Shown piece by piece: positions 1 through 6,239 of a stretch of DNA of 6,743 nt. The translations under genes and the position numbers were made by a program. The stretch spans positions 1-6,743 of the forward strand of contig BFAU01000196.1 in NCBI GenBank assembly GCA_008975185.1, written 5' to 3'. The notes under the pieces are model-generated. The model was not told where the DNA came from, searched no databases, and saw only the letters and a program-made list of their open reading frames with translations. The DNA is from a bacterium MnTg04 (GTDB lineage: Bacteria; Pseudomonadota; Gammaproteobacteria; Steroidobacterales; MnTg04). Numbering within the stretch: the stretch's first letter is position 1; each line of letters begins with the position of its first letter.

Positions 1-1293
1 ATCGGCGGCACTGTTCGGGTTCCAGGCGAGAAAGCGATCAGTCACCGGGTTGCGCTGCTCGCGGCCCTGGCCAGCGGGAGCAGCGTCATCAGAGGATTCT
101 GTCGTGGCGACGATTGCATGGCGACGCTGTCTGCGCTGCATAGCCTGGGGGTCGAGCATGCGTGGGAGAACCAGGTCTTACGCATAATTGGCAAAGGACG
201 TGGCAGTCTGAGCGCGCCTGCGGCGGCGATTGACTGCGGCAATTCGGGTACGACGATGCGCCTGTTGTGCGGGTTGCTGGCGCCGCAAGACTTTTCCAGC
301 ACCTTGGTCGGCGACGATTCGCTGAGCCGGCGGCCGATGGAGCGGGTGGCGGCGCCGCTGCGGCAGATGGGTGCGAGAATCACCACGACCGATGGCAATT
401 CTCCGCTGCGGATCGATGGCAATCCACGGCTCAGGGCGGCCCGGATCGAGGTCGAGGTTGCCAGCGCACAAGTCAAGACCGCGCTCACGCTGGCCGCGCT
501 CCATGCCGATGGCGAAAGCAGGATTTCGGTCCCGGGCAGGGTCAGGGATCACACTGAGCGATTGTTGCCTTTGTTCGGCTGTCCGGTCCGCGTCGAAGGG
601 CAGGCTACGTTGGTTTCCGGGGGCGTGGATTTACAGGCGATCGAATTCGGCGTGCCCGGGGATATTTCGGCCGCTGCATTTTTTATGGTTGCCGCCTGCC
701 TGGCAGGTCATGGGCCTACCCGGATTGTGGATGTGGGTCTGAACCCCGGACGCAGCGCCCTGATTCGATTGTTGCAGGACATGGGCGCGCGGATCGAAGT
801 AACGGAGCATGCCGCCGGTGCAGCGGAACCGATCGGCGAGATTCGTATCTGGCGTTCGGATTTGACCGGCGTGGATGTGCCGCGGGAACTGGTGGCGCCG
901 GCAATAGACGAGTTTCCGGCGCTTTGCGTAGCGGCGGCGTGTGCCAGTGGCGAAACGACGATTCGGGGCGCAGGTGAATTGCGTTTCAAGGAGAGCGATC
1001 GTATCGCGACGATGGCCGTCGCCTTGCGTACCCTGGGTGTTTTTGTAGAGACCGGTTCTGACGGGCTGCTCATCCGGGGCGGTGAAATCAACGGAGGCAC
1101 TGTCGATTGCGGCGGCGATCATCGCATCGCGATGGCGTTGAGCGTTCTCGGGCTGGTGTCCCGGGGTCCGTTGACAGTGATCGGGACGAAATGCATCCAG
1201 ACGTCATTTCCCGGGTTTCAGGAATTGCTTGCGAAAGCGGGGGCGAACATCATTGACAACCCGGAAATACGAGTATCTGGCGAGGTTCAGTAG
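1..1293 (+). CDS. aroA: 3-phosphoshikimate 1-carboxyvinyltransferase (EPSP synthase), 5' end missing
   Basis: Cytoplasmic enzyme of the shikimate pathway. It transfers the enolpyruvyl group of PEP to shikimate-3-phosphate, giving EPSP on the way to chorismate. The frame is open from base 1 for 430 codons. The family is about 430-440 residues, so only around ten N-terminal residues are missing. An internal ATG at 118 is not the start, because conserved sequence lies upstream of it. Visible motifs (window codon numbers): PGEKAISHR at 8-16 (PEP/S3P loop), GNSGTTMR from about codon 80, SAQVKTA, IDEFPAL with the catalytic-type Asp303, KESDR at 330-334, DHRIAM at 373-378, and TSFPGF near the C terminus. 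The NSGTT and TSFPGF versions are unlike the E. coli enzyme and resemble the other large bacterial subgroup. The oddity is Ala12, where the family normally has Ser (E. coli Ser23). The stop overlaps the cmk start by one base, which suggests translational coupling. Confidence 0.97.
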   Translation: MGGTVRVPGEKAISHRVALLAALASGSSVIRGFCRGDDCMATLSALHSLGVEHAWENQVLRIIGKGRGSLSAPAAAIDCGNSGTTMRLLCGLLAPQDFSSTLVGDDSLSRRPMERVAAPLRQMGARITTTDGNSPLRIDGNPRLRAARIEVEVASAQVKTALTLAALHADGESRISVPGRVRDHTERLLPLFGCPVRVEGQATLVSGGVDLQAIEFGVPGDISAAAFFMVAACLAGHGPTRIVDVGLNPGRSALIRLLQDMGARIEVTEHAAGAAEPIGEIRIWRSDLTGVDVPRELVAPAIDEFPALCVAAACASGETTIRGAGELRFKESDRIATMAVALRTLGVFVETGSDGLLIRGGEINGGTVDCGGDHRIAMALSVLGLVSRGPLTVIGTKCIQTSFPGFQELLAKAGANIIDNPEIRVSGEVQ

Positions 1294-1994
1294 TGGAAGA
1301 CACTGTGGACGATCAGGGCATTGCTGTAGTCGCGATCGACGGACCCGGCGGATCGGGTAAGGGAACCATTGCGCACCGGTTGGCGGCCTACCTGGGCTGG
1401 CATTTGCTGGACAGCGGCGCTTTGTACCGGCTGGTCGCGGTTGCCGCGCAGGTTTCCGCGGTCGATCTGGACGATGAAGCCGGGCTTGGCCGCCTGGCGG
1501 CCGGCCTGGAGGTCAGATTCGTCGGCAAGGCGGATGGGACCGAGCAAATATTTTTGGGCCAGACCGATGTCGCCAGCGAAGTCAGAACCGAAGAAACCGG
1601 GAAAATTGCATCGAAAATCGCCGCGATGCCGCAGGTGCGCGCGGCCTTGATGGAACTGCAAAAAAGGTTCCGCAAGCCACCGGGCCTGGTCGCCGATGGG
1701 CGCGATATGGGCAGCGTGGTTTTCCCGGATGCGCCGGTAAAAATTTTTCTCACGGCCAGCCCCGAAGAAAGGGCCCGGAGACGACATAAGCAGTTGAAGG
1801 GCAAGGGAATTGATGTTAGCCTTCCGGCCGTTTCCGCAGACATCGCGGAGCGCGATCGCAGGGATACGGAACGTGCGGTTGCACCGTTAAGGCCGGCTCC
1901 GGATGCCGAGATTCTGGATACCACCGGTCTGTCGATAAACGAAGTGGTCGAGCAGGTGAAGGAAATAGTCGCCAGGACTTTGGCCGACCGCTAA
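1293..1994 (+). CDS. cmk: (d)CMP kinase
   Basis: Cytidylate kinase phosphorylates CMP and dCMP with ATP, feeding CDP/dCDP into nucleic acid and phospholipid precursor pools. It acts in the cytoplasm as a monomer. The 233-residue length is typical. The P-loop GPGGSGKGT is at residues 17-25, followed by DSGALYR at 40-46, DGRDMGSVVFPDA from 135, and a lid/CMP-binding segment RDRRDTERAVAPL from 187, in which Asp191 and Arg194 correspond to the pyrimidine- and phosphate-contacting pair of E. coli. DTT near the C terminus is also conserved. I chose the GTG start at 1293: GAGG at 1282-1285 lies 7 nt upstream, and the GTG shares its G with the aroA TAG. The residues before the P-loop (MEDTVDDQG) are slightly longer than in some homologues. 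The aroA-cmk-rpsA order is common in gammaproteobacteria. Confidence 0.97.
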   Translation: MEDTVDDQGIAVVAIDGPGGSGKGTIAHRLAAYLGWHLLDSGALYRLVAVAAQVSAVDLDDEAGLGRLAAGLEVRFVGKADGTEQIFLGQTDVASEVRTEETGKIASKIAAMPQVRAALMELQKRFRKPPGLVADGRDMGSVVFPDAPVKIFLTASPEERARRRHKQLKGKGIDVSLPAVSADIAERDRRDTERAVAPLRPAPDAEILDTTGLSINEVVEQVKEIVARTLADR

Positions 1995-2025
1995 ACCGGT
2001 GGCGAGAATCGCGGTGGCAATGGAC

Positions 2026-2118
2026 GCTTTCCGAGGATTGGAGAGCATTTTTTTTGACGACGTTGCAGCAAGGATGTGGGCAACGAATTAATTGGTGGGC
2101 GCAAGCCCTTGGTATTAA
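2026..2118 (+). promoter_or_regulatory. rpsA mRNA leader: three successive hairpins, probable S1 autoregulatory element
   Basis: Three inverted repeats can be read directly. Hairpin I pairs GCTTTCC (2026-2032) with GGAGAGC (2040-2046), 7 bp with one G-U; its loop GAGGATT contains GGA, and A plus eight T follow. Hairpin II pairs CGTTGC (2061-2066) with GCAACG (2080-2085), 6 bp perfect; its 13-nt loop contains GGA at 2072-2074. Hairpin III pairs TTAAT (2088-2092) with ATTAA (2114-2118) and, beyond an internal loop, GGGC (2097-2100) with GCCC (2105-2108) around a GCAA tetraloop. The AUG follows four bases later, with no convincing Shine-Dalgarno. In E. coli and other gammaproteobacteria, the rpsA leader has three hairpins separated by AU-rich segments, with GGA in loops. 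It drives efficient SD-independent initiation and is repressed by free S1. The match of architecture and position supports the same role here. The fold itself was not computed. Confidence 0.72.
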
Positions 2119-2122
2119 CAAA

Positions 2123-3799
2123 ATGACTGAAAGTTTCGCAGAATTATTTGAAGAAAGCCTGGCTACGCAACAAATGAAGCCTGGCACCATTCTCACCGGC
2201 AGTGTCGTGTCGATTAGCCCCGAAGCGGTTATCGTACATGCGGGCCTCAAATCGGAAGCCGTGATACCGGCACACCAGTTTCGCAATGAAAAGGGTGAGA
2301 TGGAGGTAAAGGTCGGCGACAAAGTCGAGGTTGCTCTCGACGCAGTTGAAGACGGATTCGGGGAAACCCGGTTGTCCCGTGAGAAGGCCAAGCGCGCCCG
2401 TACCTGGTCGCGTCTCGAAGAGTCCTTCAACAACGAGGAGATCGTCACCGGGGTGATTACCGGTCGCGTGAAGGGCGGGTTTACGGTGGAAATAGAATTT
2501 GTGCGCGCCTTCCTGCCTGGCTCGCTGGTGGATATCCGGCCGGTGCGCGATCCCAGCTATCTGGAAGGCAAGCCGCTGGAATTCAAAGTGATCAAGCTGG
2601 ATCAAAAACGCAACAACGTGGTGGTTTCCCGTCGTGCCGTGGTCGAGCAGGAATTCAGCGCCGAGCGCGAGGAAATGCTCAAAAACCTGCAGGACGGCAA
2701 CGTCGTCAAAGGCGTCGTCAAGAACCTGACCGAGTACGGCGCATTTGTCGATCTCGGCGGTATCGATGGTTTGCTTCACATTACCGACATGGCCTGGAAA
2801 CGAGTCAAGAACCCATCCGAAGTGGTTGAGGTCGGCCAGGAAGTAGAGGTCAAGATTCTTAAGTTTGACCGTGAACGCATGCGGGTTTCGCTGGGCATGA
2901 AACAGCTCGGTGACGATCCGTGGCGCGATCTCGGGCGCCGCTATCCGCCGCAGACCCGCCTGTTCGGCAAGGTCACGAACGTCGCGGACTACGGTTGTTT
3001 CGTCGAGATCGAAGCTGGCGTGGAAGGATTGGTACACGTCTCGGAAATGGACTGGACCAACAAGAACGTCAGCCCGGCAAAGGTCGTGCACATCGGCCAG
3101 GAGGTCGAGGTCCTGGTACTGGAAATCGACGAAGAGCGACGCCGCATCTCGCTGGGCATCAAGCAGTGCCAGCCGAATCCGTGGACCGAGTTTTGCTCGA
3201 GCCACAACAAGGGCGACCGCGTCCAGGGCCAGATCAAGTCGATTACCGATTTTGGCATCTTTATCGGCCTGGACGGCGGCATCGATGGGCTGGTCCATTT
3301 GTCGGATATTTCCTGGGATATCCCGGGGGAAGAGGCCGTGCGCAATTACAAAAAGGGCGATGACCTCGAAGCCGTGATTTTGTCGATCGACCCGGAACGG
3401 GAGCGCATTTCTCTCGGCATCAAGCAGATGGATAAGGATCCGTTCTCGAGCTATCTTGCGGAAAACCCGAAAGGAACCATGGTTACCGGTACTGTTTTGG
3501 AAGTCGATGCTCGCGGCGCAGTGATCGCTTTGGCGGATGGCGTAGAAGGCTATTTGCGAGCATCCGAACTGTCGCGCGACCGCGTTGAAGATGCGCGCAC
3601 GGTGCTGAAACCAGGCCAGGAAATCGACGCAAGATTCACCGGCCTCGATCGCAAATCCCGCCGGATCGCTTTGTCTGTCAAGGCAAAAGAAGTACATGAA
3701 GAGGCCGAAGCCGTACAGCAGTACCGCACGGAATCGAGTAGTGGAACGAGCCTTGGTGATTTGCTGAAAGCGCACATTTCAGGTAAGGACGACAAGTAG
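2123..3799 (+). CDS. rpsA: 30S ribosomal protein S1
   Basis: S1 binds single-stranded mRNA at the 30S platform and unfolds leaders so that weak-SD messages can be initiated. It also represses its own synthesis. The product is 558 residues against 557 in E. coli, aligning almost gap-free. It begins MTESFAELFEES, the usual gammaproteobacterial N terminus that anchors S1 to S2. Six S1/OB domains fall at roughly 21-87, 105-171, 192-260, 277-347, 364-434 and 451-520. Typical repeat signatures include YGAFVDLGG, GLLHITDMAW, YGCFVEIE and RISLGIKQ. Domains 1 and 2 are the divergent ribosome-binding pair, as expected. The tail ends SLGDLLKAHISGKDDK, with the LGDLL helix seen in many relatives. I chose ATG 2123 over an in-frame TTG at 2054, because that extension would run through the leader hairpins and has no family counterpart. 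The gene is followed by a strong terminator. Confidence 0.98.
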   Translation: MTESFAELFEESLATQQMKPGTILTGSVVSISPEAVIVHAGLKSEAVIPAHQFRNEKGEMEVKVGDKVEVALDAVEDGFGETRLSREKAKRARTWSRLEESFNNEEIVTGVITGRVKGGFTVEIEFVRAFLPGSLVDIRPVRDPSYLEGKPLEFKVIKLDQKRNNVVVSRRAVVEQEFSAEREEMLKNLQDGNVVKGVVKNLTEYGAFVDLGGIDGLLHITDMAWKRVKNPSEVVEVGQEVEVKILKFDRERMRVSLGMKQLGDDPWRDLGRRYPPQTRLFGKVTNVADYGCFVEIEAGVEGLVHVSEMDWTNKNVSPAKVVHIGQEVEVLVLEIDEERRRISLGIKQCQPNPWTEFCSSHNKGDRVQGQIKSITDFGIFIGLDGGIDGLVHLSDISWDIPGEEAVRNYKKGDDLEAVILSIDPERERISLGIKQMDKDPFSSYLAENPKGTMVTGTVLEVDARGAVIALADGVEGYLRASELSRDRVEDARTVLKPGQEIDARFTGLDRKSRRIALSVKAKEVHEEAEAVQQYRTESSSGTSLGDLLKAHISGKDDK

Positions 3800-3805
3800 A
3801 AAACG

Positions 3806-3845
3806 GGCCGCCGGTGAAAAAAATTTCACCGGCGGTCTTGTTTTT
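3806..3845 (+). terminator. Strong intrinsic terminator after rpsA
   Basis: A perfect 12-bp stem pairs 3808-3819 with 3824-3835 (CCGCCGGTGAAA against TTTCACCGGCGG) around an AAAA loop. The outer G-T and G-C pairs at 3806-3807/3836-3837 extend it to 14. The T-rich run TCTTGTTTTT (3836-3845) follows immediately. It starts only a few bases after the rpsA stop, so it should end the cmk/rpsA transcript and separate ihfB transcriptionally. The A-run before the stem (3800-3803) might give weak termination on the opposite strand too, but no minus-strand gene is visible. Confidence 0.93.
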
Positions 3846-3876
3846 ATGACTCAGATGTTAGATAAAGACATATAAA
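3846..3876 (+). promoter_or_regulatory. Possible ihfB promoter
   Basis: ihfB sits directly behind a strong terminator, so it needs its own promoter, and the AT-rich stretch 3841-3890 is the only place for it. TATAAA at 3871-3876 is a 5/6 match to a sigma-70 -10 box. The best -35 I can pair with it, ATGACT at 3846-3851, matches 4/6 but with a long 19-nt spacer. The need for a promoter is well supported; the exact boxes are not. Confidence 0.35.
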
Positions 3877-3887
3877 TCAAGGGCATA
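3875..3887 (+). promoter_or_regulatory. Candidate IHF binding site in the ihfB leader
   Basis: AATCAAGGGCATA matches the IHF core consensus WATCAANNNNTTR at 8 of 9 constrained positions; the only miss is A for the first T of TTR. It lies in AT-rich DNA overlapping the putative -10 region and 14 nt before the ihfB start. IHF represses its own subunit genes in E. coli, so occupancy here would fit autoregulation. One short degenerate motif in AT-rich DNA is weak evidence on its own. Confidence 0.35.
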
Positions 3888-3901
3888 AAAACGGGATAAG
3901 A

Positions 3902-4204
3902 ATGACCAAATCAGAACTTATAGAAGTCATCGCTCGTAAACAGAAACATTTACCGACCAAGGACGTCGAATTGGCAATCAAACATTTGCTCGATACCATG
4001 AGCGATGCGTTGGCCAACGGCAACCGGATAGAGATTCGTGGTTTCGGTAGTTTTTCTTTGCATTTCCGGCCGCCCAGAATCGGCCGCAATCCGAAGACCG
4101 GCGAATCGGTTGCCCTCGAAGGGAAGTATGTTCCTCATTTCAAGCCCGGCAAGGATTTGCGCGACCGGGTCAACCAGAGCCAGGACATTCCGATCCGGGG
4201 CTAG
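3902..4204 (+). CDS. ihfB: Integration host factor beta subunit
   Basis: IHF beta pairs with IHF alpha to make a heterodimer that bends DNA by about 160 degrees at specific sites, acting in transcription, recombination and replication. The 100-residue protein starts MTKSELIEVIAR and carries the DNABII signature RGFGSFSLHFRPPRIGRNPKTG. The DNA-intercalating proline is Pro64 (in RNPKTG). Glu44 and Arg46 (in EIRGFG) match the beta residues tied to recognition of the TTR part of the site, and YVPHFKPGKDLRD is conserved. These residues and the MTKSEL start separate it from HU and from IHF alpha. The product is about six residues longer than E. coli IHF beta at the C terminus (QSQDIPIRG). The GGATAAG at 3894-3900 serves as ribosome binding site. 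The position after rpsA is conserved across gammaproteobacteria. It is probably expressed from its own promoter, since a terminator precedes it. Confidence 0.97.
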   Translation: MTKSELIEVIARKQKHLPTKDVELAIKHLLDTMSDALANGNRIEIRGFGSFSLHFRPPRIGRNPKTGESVALEGKYVPHFKPGKDLRDRVNQSQDIPIRG

Positions 4205-4216
4205 CCTGTGTTACCC

Positions 4217-4270
4217 GCCCGAACGGGAATTCCGGATCCCTTTATGCGGTATAAAGGATTGATTCCGGGC
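4217..4270 (+). other. Long imperfect hairpin downstream of ihfB
   Basis: A 54-nt imperfect inverted repeat starts 12 nt after the ihfB stop. From the outside in, GCCC (4217-4220) pairs with GGGC (4267-4270). GGAAT (4226-4230) pairs with ATTCC (4262-4266). AT (4236-4237) pairs with AT (4258-4259). After one bulged C, CCTTTAT (4239-4245) pairs with ATAAAGG (4251-4257) around a GCGGT loop. That gives about 18 bp. No T-run follows, so it is not a standard intrinsic terminator. It could be an mRNA 3'-end stabiliser, a non-canonical terminator or a dispersed palindromic repeat. The rest of the ihfB-lapA gap (4271-4378) holds only TATAGT at 4335-4340 as a weak possible -10 for lapA, with no matching -35. 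Confidence 0.55.
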
Positions 4271-4378
4271 GAAATGTTCCTTGCCGCAAACTGTCCCAGG
4301 GTACTTTTTACGGCCGCGGCTGCGGTTTCTTCGTTATAGTTGTCCAAGTAGTGCTTTGAAAACTGACAGGCACGGATC

Positions 4379-4741
4379 ATGTTGCGCAGAATCGTTATTA
4401 TTTCCCTGGTCCTGGCGGTTGCCGCTTTTGCGGCTTTTTTCGCCAGCCTGAACCCTGCCGTTATTCCCCTCGACTTGGCTTTTGGCGAAATCGAGGCTCC
4501 TTTGACCCTGGTTCTTGTAGTCTGTCTGGCGCTTGGCTGGGTACTTGGGTTGGTCAGCGCTTCCTTCATGATTTTTCGCATGATGGCGCAACGCAGGACA
4601 TTGCGCCGTTCACTGGTGCTGGCGGATAAGGAAATAGACAATCTGCGGACCATGCCGGCACCGGAAGCCGATGGTGGGTTAGCGAACCCGCAGCGTGACG
4701 CTGAAGCGGGGTTGTTGGCCAGAACCGGCAATGCTGACTGA
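4379..4741 (+). CDS. lapA: Lipopolysaccharide assembly protein A (LapA, DUF1049 family)
   Basis: Small inner-membrane protein of the LapA family. In E. coli it is encoded with LapB and co-purifies with it in the machinery coordinating lipopolysaccharide synthesis and transport; its own biochemical role is not settled. The 120-residue product has two hydrophobic helices, about residues 4-24 and 41-65. The short segment between them (NPAVIPLDLAFGEIEAP) is the conserved part of the family. A basic, probably helical cytoplasmic stretch follows (RMMAQRRTLRRS to about 90). The C-terminal 30 residues are low in conservation and probably disordered. Start ATG 4379 has ACAGG 8 nt upstream. The 3' end overlaps lapB by 11 bases, indicating coupled translation. 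The family call rests on topology, length, motif and the downstream lapB. Confidence 0.9.
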   Translation: MLRRIVIISLVLAVAAFAAFFASLNPAVIPLDLAFGEIEAPLTLVLVVCLALGWVLGLVSASFMIFRMMAQRRTLRRSLVLADKEIDNLRTMPAPEADGGLANPQRDAEAGLLARTGNAD

Positions 4742-5909
4742 ATCCGCACTGCTGCTCGCAAGCCTTTTTATTATTGCCGCTGCTTGCGGCTGGGCATTTG
4801 CAACCTATTACCCGGGCCACAAAAAAGAGCCGCGCGAACAGAAACTCAGCGCGAATTATTCGAAGGGCCTCAATTTCCTGCTCAACCAGCAGCCCGACAA
4901 GGCACTCGAAGTATTCTTGCGCATCGCGGAAATGGATACCGAAACCGTCGCGACCCATTTTGCGCTGGGTAATTTGTTCAGGCGTCGGGGCGAAGTCGAT
5001 CGTGCCATCAGAATCCATGAGAACCTGCTGAAAAGAGAAGAGCTTTCCGTCGAACACCGGGCGCATGCGGTGCTCGCTCTTGGCGATGATTTTATGCACG
5101 CGGGCCTGTTGGATCGTGCCGAGGAAAACTTTCTGGAATTGCGCCAGTTTGAGTTGTTTCGGGAAACCGCGTTGAAACGGCTGGTGTCGATCTATGAGCT
5201 GGAACAAGAATGGCGAAGAGCGATCGAAACCAGGCGTGAGCTGGAGGTCGGAAAAGTGGCTGGCCAGACGCCTGTTATTGCGCACTACTACTGCGAACTC
5301 GCGCAACTTTGTATCGACGAGGGAAAGACCGACAAGGCCAGGCGAAGGCTGCGCCGATCGAAACAGATACACAAGGACAACCCGCGCGCAATGCTGATGC
5401 GTGCCGATATTGCGCGTGATGCGAAAGATTACTCTCTGGCGATCAAGCTTTATCGAAAGCTCCTTGAGCGGGATCCTGACTTCGTCGCCGAAGTGTTGCC
5501 CCGGTTGTTGGCCTGTTACGAGGCGACAGGCGCGGCCGCCGACCTGGACAAGGCCCTCCAGGCGCTGGCCAGGAAAGGGCAGAAGAACAGGACGGCGATC
5601 GCCTATGCGGCGATCATGGACGACATACTCGATTACCCGGTGATCAAGGAGTGCCTGCGTGAATACCTGGCAAAAAACGAGGCGTTTCGCGAGTGGTTCG
5701 CTGCGTTTCAGATGAGCTCGGATGATATCGTCGCAAACCCCGACATGCTGAGACGGGTCGCCGGGATCCTGCGTAAGACCTCTGCCGATGGCCGTATGTA
5801 CCAGTGTAATCAATGCGGTTACATCGGCGTTCACCTGTACTGGAAATGTCCGAGCTGCAAAAAGTGGGACACCATGCGGCCCAGCACCAGTTTCAGCATC
5901 CAGACTTAG
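4731..5909 (+). CDS. lapB: Lipopolysaccharide assembly protein B (LapB/YciM), TPR and rubredoxin-type metal-binding protein
   Basis: In E. coli, LapB is an essential inner-membrane-anchored cytoplasmic adaptor that promotes FtsH proteolysis of LpxC and so sets the lipopolysaccharide level. The 392-residue product matches the family length (389 in E. coli). An N-terminal membrane helix spans about 5-27. Tetratricopeptide repeats run from about 42 to 340; the first includes the near-invariant GNLFRRRGEVDRAIRIH. The C-terminal rubredoxin-like knuckles are Cys359-x2-Cys362 and Cys373-x2-Cys376, with LYWKCPSC between, and all four metal ligands are intact. I chose ATG 4731 rather than the in-frame GTG at 4695, because MLTESALLLASLF gives the usual short N terminus before the membrane helix. 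It overlaps lapA by 11 nt, which explains the weak Shine-Dalgarno. No terminator with a T-run follows the stop. Confidence 0.97.
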   Translation: MLTESALLLASLFIIAAACGWAFATYYPGHKKEPREQKLSANYSKGLNFLLNQQPDKALEVFLRIAEMDTETVATHFALGNLFRRRGEVDRAIRIHENLLKREELSVEHRAHAVLALGDDFMHAGLLDRAEENFLELRQFELFRETALKRLVSIYELEQEWRRAIETRRELEVGKVAGQTPVIAHYYCELAQLCIDEGKTDKARRRLRRSKQIHKDNPRAMLMRADIARDAKDYSLAIKLYRKLLERDPDFVAEVLPRLLACYEATGAAADLDKALQALARKGQKNRTAIAYAAIMDDILDYPVIKECLREYLAKNEAFREWFAAFQMSSDDIVANPDMLRRVAGILRKTSADGRMYQCNQCGYIGVHLYWKCPSCKKWDTMRPSTSFSIQT

Positions 5910-6239
5910 GCACGATGCTTGTGCGACTGTACCTCCGGGCGTAGGTGAACCAGCGTCCTGCATCGGTCGGCGTTGATGTTTCGATGGGCGATGGTGGTAT
6001 TTGGATTGGGGTTCGTTCGTAGTTAGGGGGGCTTTCAGTCGGAGTTTCCGCTAAGCCATTCGAACGCTCGCCCAGGATCCGCGTCCTGACTATCCGGTCT
6101 TAGTCGGCAGATTAACCAACTGCACTCTCAATGCCAGCGCGCTAGCTTGTTCTCGTCGAGTTGTTTCGGCGAAGGCGGGCGACAACTGCCCGGCATGGCA
6201 TCCAGGTCATGCGCAAGAATCATTCAGGAGAATCAAGCA
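5910..6239 (+). other. 330-nt intergenic region between lapB and the comEA-like gene
   Basis: No credible protein gene lies here. The frames hold only fragments or read-through of other genes, and the longest ATG-started new frame I noticed is 16 codons (5976-6026). The start of the region (5910-5985) shows only weak 4-bp hairpins, for example GCAC at 5910 with GTGC at 5921. The middle holds a nested set of complementary segments, listed separately. From 6160 to 6200 there are further short pairings: GTTGT (6160-6164) with ACAAC (6182-6186), and TGCC (6187) with GGCA (6197). AGGAG at 6226-6230 is the ribosome binding site of the next gene. A promoter for that gene must lie here or upstream, but I see no convincing boxes. 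Confidence 0.6.
5986..6105 (+). ncRNA. Candidate structured RNA element (unassigned)
   Basis: Four nested helices can be drawn. P1 pairs GGGCGA (5986-5991) with TCGCCC (6068-6073). P2 pairs CGTTCG (6014-6019) with CGAACG (6061-6066). P3 pairs GGCTT (6030-6034) with AAGCC (6053-6057). P4 pairs CGGA (6040-6043) with TCCG (6047-6050). Two hairpins follow: AGGA (6074-6077) with TCCT (6084-6087), and GACTA (6088-6092) with TAGTC (6101-6105). All listed pairs are Watson-Crick. It resembles no tRNA, RNase P RNA, 6S RNA or riboswitch that I can recognise. It might be a small RNA, a 5' leader of the comEA-like gene, or chance. The strand is uncertain because inverted repeats fold on either strand. Confidence 0.3.

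Noticed and set aside
2054..2122. An upstream in-frame TTG start that would extend S1 by 23 residues
   Set aside because: The extension runs through the leader hairpins and precedes the canonical MTESFAELFEES start. S1 homologues lack it.
2144..3775. A 543-codon open frame on the minus strand opposite rpsA
   Set aside because: It is the mirror of a highly expressed gene with strong codon bias. Its translation shows no recognisable domain, while the + strand gives a full-length S1.
4354..4378. CTTTGAAA resembling a sigma-32 -35 element before lapA (lapAB is heat-inducible in E. coli)
   Set aside because: The matching -10 would fall at or inside the lapA start codon, and no CCCCAT-like sequence is present.
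4566..5963. A 465-codon open frame on the minus strand opposite lapB
   Set aside because: The + strand encodes an intact LapB across the same span with all four metal-binding cysteines. The antisense product resembles nothing I know and has no clear RBS.
5976..6026. A 16-codon hydrophobic microORF (MFRWAMVVFGLGFVRS) in the lapB-comEA spacer
   Set aside because: It has no good ribosome binding site and no known counterpart, and it overlaps the putative structured RNA. Frames this short are common by chance.
6058..6066. ATTCGAACG, whose reverse complement resembles a tRNA T-loop (GTTCGAAT)
   Set aside because: The flanking bases do not form a 5-bp T-stem, and no acceptor, D or anticodon arm can be placed on either strand.
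6147..6239. Upstream in-frame starts that would lengthen the ComEA-like protein by up to 31 residues
   Set aside because: The strong AGGAG at 6226-6230 points to ATG 6240, which puts a normal signal peptide at the N terminus.
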